Shown: piece by piece, positions 1-10,790 of the stretch
Numbering within the stretch: the stretch's first letter is position 1
How the letters are laid out: each line of letters opens with the position of its first letter
Assembly: GCF_039542035.1 (NCBI RefSeq)
Contig: NZ_BAABHJ010000005.1
Location: forward strand, 496,001-560,000
Direction of reading: 5' to 3'
Source of the DNA: Actinoallomurus liliacearum
GTDB lineage: Bacteria; Actinomycetota; Actinomycetes; Streptosporangiales; Streptosporangiaceae
Length of the DNA stretch: 64,000 bases
Notes under the pieces: generated by a model
Told to the model about the DNA's origin: nothing
Database searches by the model: none
The model's input: the letters and a program-made list of their open reading frames with translations, nothing else
Translations under genes and position numbers: made by a program

Positions 1-99
1 GAGGAGTCCCCAGCCCTGTTCGGCGTGGTAGGCGACGAGGCGTGCAGCGTCGTGGTCGGGGGCATCCGCCGGTGGGCACGGCGGACGGTGCTGACACAT
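1..99 (-). CDS. DUF5999 family protein (partial, N-terminal 33 residues)
   Basis: The first 33 codons of a reverse-strand gene run off the left edge. The protein starts MCQHRPPCPPADAPDHDAA and continues to an HxEQGWGLL segment. This Cys/His-rich opening is the hallmark of the short (about 65 residue) DUF5999 proteins common in Streptomyces and relatives. An AGGGG ribosome-binding site lies about 9 bases before the ATG. The CxxxxxxC spacing suggests metal binding, but no function is established for the family. The C-terminal half is outside the window. Confidence 0.75.
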   Translation of the reverse strand, partial: MCQHRPPCPPADAPDHDAARLVAYHAEQGWGLL

Positions 100-247
100 C
101 GCGGGTTCATCCCCTCTCACTGGTGGTACTAGTCGTTCTCATTCACCAGCATGCATCGTGTCCGGCGCTACCGAATTGGGGAAAATACCCGGTTGACTAC
201 CTGAACCGCGTAGGTAGGTGTACGTAGGTCCGGGGCGGTGGACGCGG

Positions 248-1015
248 TCAGGGATGGATCAGGTGGTACGCGGCGTACTCGATGCGTTCGCGGGCCTGCA
301 GCAGCAGCGCCGAGATCTCGCGTTCGCGGACGTCGTCGAGGCGGATCGCGGGGATCGACACGCTGATCGCGTCGCGCGCGGGCCGCTGGAGTCGCAGGGC
401 GACGCCGAAGCAGCAGACGCCCGGGGTGTTCTCCTCGCGGTCGACGGCGTGGCCGCGTTGGCGGATCCGGCGGAGCTCGACGCGGAGATCGTCGCGGTCG
501 GTGATCGTGCGCTCGGTCTGACGCTCGAGGTCCGCGGGGAAGACCGGATCGGGGTGGTCGGCCAGCAGCGCCTTGCCGAGTGAGGTGCTGTGCGTCGGCA
601 CGCGCCGGCCGACCCGGATGACGGGCCGCAGGTTGTGCCGGGACGGCCGGGAGGAGAGGTACACGACGTCGTGGTCGTCGAGGCGGCCGAAGTGCACGGT
701 CTCGCCGGTGACCTCCGCGAGCCAGTCGAGCGTCTCGTGGGCCATGCCGACGACGGGGTCGCCGTCGATGTAGGACGCGCCGACGAGCAGGGCCCGCATG
801 CCGATGCGGTAGAGCGTCCCCGTGGGGTCGGTCTCGACCCAGCCGAGCTGGACGAGGGTCCGCAGCAGGGCGTACAGGCTGCTCTTGGGATAGCCGAGCT
901 CCTGCTGGATCTGGGTCAGGCTGTACATGCCGCCCTGACGGGCGAAGAAGTCGAGCAGCGCGACGGTCCGCGTCGCGGACTTGACGCCCGGCGCGGTCCT
1001 TTCGGATGCGTCCAT
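248..1015 (-). CDS. IclR family transcriptional regulator
   Basis: A 255-residue regulator, the usual IclR length. Residues about 12-70 form the winged HTH (VALLDFFARQGGMYSLTQI...PKSSLYALLRTLVQLGWVE), and the rest is the IclR effector-binding domain with a typical C-terminal SVSIPAIR segment. The start was set at the ATG before DASERTAPG because homologues begin just before the HTH and the upstream in-frame extension runs through the divergent promoter. It is transcribed away from an MsiK-like ABC ATPase. A palindrome in the shared intergenic region fits an IclR-type operator, so it probably represses itself and perhaps the neighbour. The effector cannot be read from the sequence. Confidence 0.92.
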   Translation of the reverse strand: MDASERTAPGVKSATRTVALLDFFARQGGMYSLTQIQQELGYPKSSLYALLRTLVQLGWVETDPTGTLYRIGMRALLVGASYIDGDPVVGMAHETLDWLAEVTGETVHFGRLDDHDVVYLSSRPSRHNLRPVIRVGRRVPTHSTSLGKALLADHPDPVFPADLERQTERTITDRDDLRVELRRIRQRGHAVDREENTPGVCCFGVALRLQRPARDAISVSIPAIRLDDVREREISALLLQARERIEYAAYHLIHP

Positions 1016-1103
1016 ACGGCCTCTCCCGAGCACCTGGCCTGCGCTTACGCGCGGCCCGGCGACCACGCCGGAGCCAGGGGACAGCTTAGTCCTGTTCAGG
1101 TCT

Positions 1104-1121
1104 TGTTCATATATGCGAACA
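1104..1121. promoter_or_regulatory. Putative IclR-type operator palindrome
   Basis: TGTTCATATATGCGAACA has TGTTC/GAACA arms around an AT-rich centre. It lies between the divergent IclR and ABC-ATPase genes. IclR-family regulators often bind GTTC-N8-GAAC-like palindromes, so this is the best operator candidate. The assignment is inferred from position and symmetry only. Confidence 0.5.
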
Positions 1122-1172
1122 CTGGCTATGGTTGTGGACACTTTTACCGGTCGATGCTCGGAGGATTCCCCT

Positions 1173-2393
<1,221 letters not shown>

Positions 2394-2408
2394 CGACCGT
2401 TCGTCCCG

Positions 2409-2439
2409 GGACCTCCTTCCCCTCGGGGGACGGAGGTCC
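2409..2439. terminator. Bidirectional terminator hairpin
   Basis: GGACCTCC and GGAGGTCC enclose a second TCCCC/GGGGA stem with a short loop. It sits between the convergent MsiK-like and LacI genes. There is no T-tract, as is usual in high-GC actinomycetes. Confidence 0.7.
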
Positions 2440-2450
2440 TCGGCGTGCGC

Positions 2451-3446
2451 TCAGGCGGACTCACGGACGACGAGCTCGGGGGACAGGACGACCTGCCGGT
2501 GGTCGTGGTGCTCCGGGTCGCCGGTCTCCGCGAGCGCCAGCTCGGTCGCGGTACGGCCGAGGTCGACGCGCGGCTGGCGCACGGTCGTCAGCGGCACGAC
2601 GGCCGTGGCGGCCAGGTCGATGTCGTCGTAGCCGACCACGCTGATCTCCGTGGGCACCTTCACACCGGCCCGTACGAGTTCGTTGACCAGTCCGATCGCG
2701 AGCAGGTCGTTGCCGCAGAAGACACCGGTCGGCAGGGGGTCGAGGCCGAGCAGCCGCACCGCCGCCGCCTGGCCGGCCGCGGCGGTCATCTCCGCCTGCT
2801 CGAACGTCGTCACGTCGTGCCGGCTCAGCCCGGCGTCCAGCGCCGCCCGTGCGGCGCCGTGGTGACGCTCCCGGACCGGTCTGGCGGACAGCGGGCCGGT
2901 CACGATCGCGAGCCGGCGGTGCCGCCGGGTCAGCAGGTGGCGGGCGGCCAGTGCGCCGCCCGCGCGGTGATCCGCCGCCACGGAGCAGGCCCGGACGCCG
3001 ATCCGGTCGAGCAGCACGACGGCGAGGCCGCGGCCGTGGAGTTCGGCGACGCGTTCCTCACCGAGGTCGAGCGGGCTGATCAGCACCCCCGAGACGTTCT
3101 GCTCCTCCAGGAAGTCGAGACAGCGCTGCTCCTTCTCGCGGGAGCCGTCGCTCGTACACCACAGCGCGTCGAACCCGTCGGCGTTCATCGCCGCCTCGGC
3201 GGCCCGGCCGACCTCCGTGAAATGCGGGTTGGTCATGCTCGGGAGAACCACCCCGAGGACGTGACCGCGGCCCTGCCGGAGCTGTCGCGCGGTCTCGTTC
3301 CGGACGAAGCCGAGCTCGCCGATGGACGCCTGGACGCGTTCACGGGTCGCTTCGGCCACGAGATTTGGCCGATTTAGGACATTCGAAACTGTGCCCACCG
3401 AGACTCCCGCATGGATCGCCACATCTCGGATGCTGATGCGCGTCAA
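2451..3446 (-). CDS. LacI family transcriptional regulator
   Basis: A repressor of about 331 residues. The N-terminal HTH reads TRISIRDVAIHAGVSVGTVSNVLNRP, followed by a hinge helix (ARQLRQG) and a periplasmic-binding-protein-like sensor domain (GVVLPSMTNPHF..., FCGNDLLAIG, VVGYDDIDLA). The TTG start is preferred because AAGGTGG precedes it by 5 bases and the protein then opens MTRISIRDVA as in relatives; a GTG three codons upstream is the alternative. It probably senses a sugar, but the neighbouring sugar ATPase is convergent and separated by a terminator, so a shared regulon is only a guess. Confidence 0.9.
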   Translation of the reverse strand: MTRISIRDVAIHAGVSVGTVSNVLNRPNLVAEATRERVQASIGELGFVRNETARQLRQGRGHVLGVVLPSMTNPHFTEVGRAAEAAMNADGFDALWCTSDGSREKEQRCLDFLEEQNVSGVLISPLDLGEERVAELHGRGLAVVLLDRIGVRACSVAADHRAGGALAARHLLTRRHRRLAIVTGPLSARPVRERHHGAARAALDAGLSRHDVTTFEQAEMTAAAGQAAAVRLLGLDPLPTGVFCGNDLLAIGLVNELVRAGVKVPTEISVVGYDDIDLAATAVVPLTTVRQPRVDLGRTATELALAETGDPEHHDHRQVVLSPELVVRESA

Positions 3447-3563
3447 CGCTTCCACCTTCCCGGTGAGTGCGATTTTCGCAGGTCGACGAGGGTGAACAAC
3501 TGTGGCCGATGTGTTATGTAGCGGAACGAATACATGGCTGTACGCGGCGTAACATGCCAACCC

Positions 3564-3592
3564 TTGACGGTGTGAAGACGGCCGCTTAGCGT
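3564..3592 (+). promoter_or_regulatory. Sigma-70-type promoter, TTGACG-17-TAGCGT
   Basis: A -35 TTGACG and a -10 TAGCGT are separated by exactly 17 bases. Transcription would run rightward, starting near 3599, just upstream of a LacI-type half-palindrome. Confidence 0.6.
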
Positions 3593-3611
3593 TCCGGAGC
3601 GGAGCGCAGCT

Positions 3612-3623
3612 TGAAACGATTCA
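3612..3623. promoter_or_regulatory. Putative LacI-type operator
   Basis: TGAAACGATTCA resembles the CG-centred TGAAACG...TTTCA operators of LacI-family repressors. It lies about 13 bases downstream of the predicted start of the plus-strand promoter and about 165 bases upstream of the divergent lacI gene, where a repressor would block elongation. Confidence 0.45.
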
Positions 3624-3911
3624 CGATCTTGCCGGATCGCTGCGCGAAAGGATGGGGGCGAGGGCGCACACATGACCTCATCCGGACACGCCGAAGTTGG
3701 TCCCGGCAGCATCGCCGGGACGTTTCCTCGCTCACCCGAGGCGACGTTCCCGCTCAACTCTCCAACGTATGAATCGTTACCTGGAGTTCCCGCGTCGCGC
3801 ATCCCCATGCGAACGGGCGGCCAACTCCGGTCAAGTGCGCTCCGGCCTACCCGTGCCCATGCGGCGATCGCCGCATCCCCGCAGCCATCACCCGGGACGA
3901 GGGAGGACGGA

Positions 3912-4142
3912 GTGGAACAGGCCACACTCACCCGCCGTGGCACCGACGATCCGCGTCTGAGCGAGGATGAGCTCCGCTTGCTCGCGCAGATCGCCACAGG
4001 CGTCACAGCAGATGTGGCGGCGCGGAAACTCGAACTCAGCGCGCGCACCTTGCGGAGGAGGCTGCGATCGATCTGTGACCGACTCGACGTGAACACCCCC
4101 ATCGAGGCCGTCGTCTGGGCGGCACGGCGGCAGCTGATCTGA
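3912..4142 (+). CDS. Small LuxR-type helix-turn-helix protein
   Basis: A 76-residue protein that is essentially only a GerE/LuxR-type HTH: RLSEDELRLLAQIATGVTADVAARKLELSARTLRRRLRSICDRLDVNTPIEAVVWAARR. No receiver or sensor domain is present. The GTG start is chosen because GGGAGG precedes it by 5 bases and the upstream frame is compositionally non-coding. Single-domain LuxR-like proteins of this size are common in actinomycetes and probably act as DNA-binding regulators. The target is unknown. Confidence 0.75.
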   Translation: MEQATLTRRGTDDPRLSEDELRLLAQIATGVTADVAARKLELSARTLRRRLRSICDRLDVNTPIEAVVWAARRQLI

Positions 4143-4166
4143 CCAGTGGGCCCTACCGACTAGGGT
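4138..4166 (+). promoter_or_regulatory. Leaderless promoter of the N-acetyltransferase gene
   Basis: TCTGAC and TAGGGT are 17 bases apart. The -10 ends 9 bases before the GTG of the next gene and there is no ribosome-binding site, so the mRNA probably starts at or next to the start codon. Confidence 0.55.
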
Positions 4167-4175
4167 CCCCTGATT

Positions 4176-4691
4176 GTGGATATAGCGACCCGCCGTGCCC
4201 GCGTCACCGACGTCCGGGCGATCCGGCGGCTCATCGACCTGTATTCCGGGCCGGGCCGCCTGCTGGAGAAGACGACCGTCACCCTCTTCGAGGACGTCCA
4301 GGAGTTCTGGGTCGCGGAGGACCGGTCGAGCGGCGAGGTCGTGGGCTGTGGCGCGCTGCACGTCATGTGGGAGGATCTGGCCGAGGTTCGTTCGGTGGCC
4401 GTAGATCCGTCCCGGCGTGGGCATGGCGTGGGGCACCGGATCGTCGCGCGGCTGCTCGACACCGCGCGCGAGCTCGGGGTGCGCCGCGTGTTCTGCCTGA
4501 CCTTCGAGGTGGAGTTCTTCGCCCGGCACGGGTTCGAGCCGCTCAAGGGCACGCCGGTCTCGCCGGAGGTGTACGAGGAGCTGCTGCGCAGCTACGACGA
4601 CGGCGTGGCCGAGTTCCTCGACCTCGAGCGGGTCAAGCCGAACACCCTGGGCAACACGCGGATGCTGCTGCACCTGGAAGGTGGTCAATGA
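4176..4691 (+). CDS. Amino-acid N-acetyltransferase (short N-acetylglutamate synthase type)
   Basis: A 171-residue GNAT acetyltransferase. The acetyl-CoA loop is seen in RSVAVDPSRRGHGVGHRIV (about residues 74-92), followed by FCLTFEVEFFARHGFEPL, a pattern typical of the stand-alone ArgA-like enzymes that make N-acetylglutamate for arginine synthesis in actinobacteria. No amino-acid kinase domain is attached. The GTG start has no Shine-Dalgarno sequence and a -10 box lies just upstream, consistent with a leaderless mRNA. Its stop overlaps the next start (ATGA), so it is translationally coupled to two RDD membrane proteins. Substrate assignment is by family only. Confidence 0.85.
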   Translation: MDIATRRARVTDVRAIRRLIDLYSGPGRLLEKTTVTLFEDVQEFWVAEDRSSGEVVGCGALHVMWEDLAEVRSVAVDPSRRGHGVGHRIVARLLDTARELGVRRVFCLTFEVEFFARHGFEPLKGTPVSPEVYEELLRSYDDGVAEFLDLERVKPNTLGNTRMLLHLEGGQ

Positions 4692-5434
4692 GCGAGCCTT
4701 ACCCGTCGCACGGCCGGTCGGCGGGGTACCCGGAGCATCGCGGGGCGTACGGCGACGACAGGTCCTACGGGGACCGTGGCAGCTACGAGGACCACGGCGC
4801 CTACGGAGGCCAGGGCGCCTACGGGGACGACGGCACGTACGGGAGCCAGGGCGCGTACGGCGGCCAGGGCGCCTACGGGGACAGCGGCGCCTACGGGAAC
4901 CAGGGCGCGTACGGGGACGACGGCGTGCACGGGGACTCGGAGCCGCCCGCGGAGCTGCTCCTCGCGCCGATCGCGCGGCGGGCCGCCGCCCGCCTGCTCG
5001 ACGCGGGCCTGCTCGGGGTGGTCGGGTTCGCGCTCATCCTCCCCTTCATGATCGCGGCGGTGGGGCTGAACGAGCCGGGCAGCCACGTGAAGAACGGCGG
5101 CGGCATCTGGTCCGGCACGGCGGTCTTCGGCTGGATCCTCGTCCTGGGGATCCTGCCGTTCGGGTACGAGGCGGTGCAGCTCGCGTTCTGGGGGCAGACG
5201 CTCGGCAAGCGGGTGCTGCGGCTGCGGGTGCTCACCGAGACCGGCGAGCCCCTGACCCCGGGCCGCGCCGCGGCCCGCGCGGCGGTCAACAACGTCGTCT
5301 ATCTCTTCGGCTGCGGAGTGGGCACGGTGATGGCGTACCTCTGGGCGATCTGGGACCAGCCCCTGCATCAGGCGCTGCACGACCGGCTGGCGGCCACCGT
5401 GGTGGTCGACGACCGAGAGTTCGCGGAAGAGTGA
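4688..5434 (+). CDS. RDD family membrane protein with N-terminal GAYG repeats
   Basis: A 248-residue protein. Residues about 19-82 are a hydrophilic repeat of GAYGxxG-type heptads (GAYGGQ, GAYGDD, GAYGDS, GAYGNQ) encoded by similar 18-21 bp DNA units. The rest is an RDD domain: an Arg/Asp first helix (RRAAARLLDAGLLGVV), a second TM segment (FGWILVLGILPFGYEAVQL), the GQTLGKRVLRLRV motif and a final segment ending LHDRLAATVVV. RDD proteins are poorly characterised; some act in cation/proton antiport. The low-complexity head probably faces the cytoplasm. It is coupled to the preceding gene (ATGA) and the following gene (GTGA). Confidence 0.85.
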   Translation: MSEPYPSHGRSAGYPEHRGAYGDDRSYGDRGSYEDHGAYGGQGAYGDDGTYGSQGAYGGQGAYGDSGAYGNQGAYGDDGVHGDSEPPAELLLAPIARRAAARLLDAGLLGVVGFALILPFMIAAVGLNEPGSHVKNGGGIWSGTAVFGWILVLGILPFGYEAVQLAFWGQTLGKRVLRLRVLTETGEPLTPGRAAARAAVNNVVYLFGCGVGTVMAYLWAIWDQPLHQALHDRLAATVVVDDREFAEE

Positions 5435-5961
5435 CCGAGGACGGCGCCGGCGCGGTCGCGGAGCCGTCCCAGCGGCTGGTCGCCCGGATCATCGACATCC
5501 TCATCGTGGGCGTGCCCATCGGCCTGGGCGCGACCGAGCTGTTCCCCCGGGAGACCGCGCAGCGCGTCGTCGCGCCCATCGCCTTCGCGGTGGTCTTCTT
5601 CCTGTACGAGGTGGTGCAGCTGGCGGTCTGGGGCCGCACGGTCGGCAAGCGCCTCACGGGACTGCGGGTCGTCTCGGTGACGGGGCAGCGGCCGACCGTC
5701 GTGCAGGCACTCATCCGGGCGGCGATCTACGCGCTACCGCCCGCCGCGCGTCCCGTGCCGATCCTGAACGTCCTCGCCGGGATCTTCTGGCTCGTCGAGA
5801 ACGGCCTGGTGTTCGAGGGGTCGTACCGCCAGGCCCTGCACGACCGCCTGGCCGGCACGCTCGTGATCGACGTCCGGCCGCCCCCGCCGGGTGCGGCGGA
5901 ACCCGCGCCGGGCCCCGTGGAAGAGGAGCCCGGCGAGCCCGATCTCATCGACGAGCCGGAG

Positions 5962-5976
<15 letters not shown>
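5431..5976 (+). CDS. RDD family membrane protein
   Basis: A 181-residue RDD protein and paralogue of the preceding gene, which it overlaps by 4 bases (GTGA). RLVARIIDILIVG starts helix one, FAVVFFLYEVVQLAVWGRTVGKRLTGLRVV carries the family motif, and YRQALHDRLAGTLVI closes the domain. The C-terminus is an acidic, Pro-rich tail. It lacks the GAYG head of its neighbour, so the pair may form a heteromeric membrane complex (inference). Its 3' end overlaps the convergent helicase gene by 15 bases. Confidence 0.85.
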
Positions 5977-9408
<3,432 letters not shown>

Positions 9409-9937
9409 CACGTCGTCGCCGCCGTCTCTCGATCGTCCGACCCAACCGCATTGGATCCTGCCATGCCCCGGGACTTATGATCGCCCGATCGCCGGGGCGG
9501 CCGGATTCCCCGGAAGCCCTTGCTCACAGGGGATCGCGGACTCCGCGGCGGTGGTCCGCGCGGCGCATTCCCATGCACCGTGGGGCTTAAGGGATGCTTC
9601 GCGGCTGTTATTCGCGATGCCGGAGGTGTCGCTAAAACGGAGAGACGCCCGTTTACTGAACGAGCTGCCGCCGGCGTCGTACGGGCGCTCGAAGCCTCAG
9701 ACGCTGCGGGAACGCCGATGGCGGGCCCGTACGTTGATCAGTCGGCTCGGGGCCGGACTCGACCAATCCCGCGCCACCGTGCGGCCCAGATGTTCGCGGA
9801 CGTCGGGCCCGAAAGGGGGCGGTGCACCTCCCGGCGAGGTGCTGGGAGACAATTTCATGGTGAGGATGCAGGTCCAAGAGCACAGCGTTCGGGGCAGGCG
9901 TCCGTTTAACCCGACCGGAACGGAAGGCGTGGGTTGG
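9409..9937. other. 529-bp intergenic region, no convincing gene
   Basis: Several frames are open, but codon composition is irregular and none resembles a known protein. An ATG at 9857 with GGGAG 8 bases upstream is in frame with the following small membrane protein and could give it a 27-residue N-terminal extension. Otherwise nothing recognisable is seen. Confidence 0.5.
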
Positions 9938-10081
9938 ATGTGGAAGGACCTGGCGGCCCTCGCGCCGCCACTCACGGTGGCGGCCGCGTTCTTGGCAGGC
10001 GTGTTCTGGGTGGTGCGGCGAGAGATGGGCGGTAAGCGACGGCGCGAACGTACCCCCGAGAAGCGCCGGAGCGGCGAGTAA
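9938..10081 (+). CDS. Small single-pass membrane protein
   Basis: A 47-residue protein: MWKDLAALAP, then a hydrophobic segment (PLTVAAAFLAGVFWVV) and a strongly basic tail (RREMGGKRRRERTPEKRR). This is an N-out/C-in single-span topology by the positive-inside rule. GGAAGG lies 10 bases upstream. A longer form starting at 9857 is possible. It lies about 150 bases upstream of lsr2 on the same strand. No function is known. Confidence 0.55.
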   Translation: MWKDLAALAPPLTVAAAFLAGVFWVVRREMGGKRRRERTPEKRRSGE

Positions 10082-10227
10082 CCCGGAGGATCCGGAGCGA
10101 TTGCCGGGGATAACGCTGCGTAACGGGCGTGCTAAACTCGGATCTGTGGTTCGAATTGTCATCGGCCACCGTCGCGGTATATCTTTGGCAACCGAATGCA
10201 GTTTGCTCCGGTGAAAGGTCAGTCTCC

Positions 10228-10548
10228 ATGGCAGAGCAGATCATTAAGCGCCTCATCGACGACCTCGATGGCGGCGAGGCGGAGGAGACGGTTCCGTTCT
10301 CTATCGACGGTGTCTCCTATGAGATCGATCTCAGCAGCGACAACGCGAAGAAGCTGCGTGATTCTCTGTCGCCGTTCGTGGAGCACGCGCGGAGGGCCGG
10401 TGTGGGACGCCGCCGCCGCAGCCGTGCCGCCTCGAGCCGCGAGCGTAGCGCGGACATCCGTGCGTGGGCGAAGGCGCGTGGGATCAAGGTCAACGAGCGT
10501 GGCCGCATCCCGGCGACTGTCGTCGAAGAGTACGAGCGCGCGCACTGA
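10228..10548 (+). CDS. lsr2: Lsr2 nucleoid-associated protein
   Basis: A 106-residue H-NS-like xenogeneic silencer. The N-terminal dimerisation domain is MAEQIIKRLIDDLDGGEAEETVPFSIDGVSYEIDLS, followed by a basic linker (GRRRRSRAASS). The C-terminal DNA-binding domain (RSADIRAWAKARGIKVNERGRIPATVVEEYERAH) contains the RGR AT-hook-like motif that inserts into the minor groove of AT-rich DNA. Length and organisation match actinobacterial Lsr2. It bridges AT-rich, often foreign, DNA. AAAGG lies 9 bases before the ATG. It sits just upstream of clpC, an order I recall from other actinobacteria. Confidence 0.97.
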   Translation: MAEQIIKRLIDDLDGGEAEETVPFSIDGVSYEIDLSSDNAKKLRDSLSPFVEHARRAGVGRRRRSRAASSRERSADIRAWAKARGIKVNERGRIPATVVEEYERAH

Positions 10549-10572
10549 CCCGCGGCACAGAGAAGTCAGACC

Positions 10573-10605
10573 GGCCCGTTGCCCGAGTTTTGTCGGCGGC
10601 GGGCC
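10573..10605 (+). terminator. lsr2 terminator hairpin
   Basis: GGCCCGTTGCC and GGCGGCGGGCC form an 11-bp stem with two G-U pairs and an 11-base loop, 25 bases after the lsr2 stop codon. Confidence 0.6.
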
Positions 10606-10619
10606 GTTCGCTTGCGGCG
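10606..10619. promoter_or_regulatory. ClgR-type box upstream of clpC
   Basis: GTTCGCTTGCGGCG matches the GTTCGC-N5-GCG operator I recall for ClgR, the activator of clp and lon genes in Streptomyces. It lies 172 bases upstream of the clpC ATG. A likely -10 (TAGCAT, 10725-10730) lies between it and the gene. Confidence 0.6.
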
Positions 10620-10790
10620 TACGGGGAACATCCGGGGCCCGCGCGGTAGTTGGATGAGGATGAACAGTCCTAGCCCGGGGAATCTTCTCTGGTACGGCGC
10701 CGAGGTAGGGACCGCGGGGCGGGCTAGCATGCGGGAGGACAGGGTCGGACATCCCGGCTTCTGCCCGACCGCTCTGTGAGGAGCGACGAG

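Larger units (their letters stand above)
3447..3911. other. 465-bp intergenic region and long leader
   Basis: No convincing gene. One frame is open from an ATG at 3672 into the downstream HTH gene, but its codons are irregular with poor third-position G+C, unlike all neighbours, so it looks untranslated. The region carries a plus-strand promoter and a LacI-like operator (separate entries) and would give a leader of about 310 bases to the small HTH gene. Confidence 0.6.

Noticed and set aside
3672..3911. An 80-residue N-terminal extension of the LuxR-type HTH protein
   Set aside because: Poor third-position G+C and Pro/Ser/Arg-rich translation; a well-placed ribosome-binding site precedes the internal GTG.
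9520..9909. A possible 129-codon gene between the helicase fusion and the small membrane protein
   Set aside because: Irregular codon use, no ribosome-binding site, no recognisable domain.
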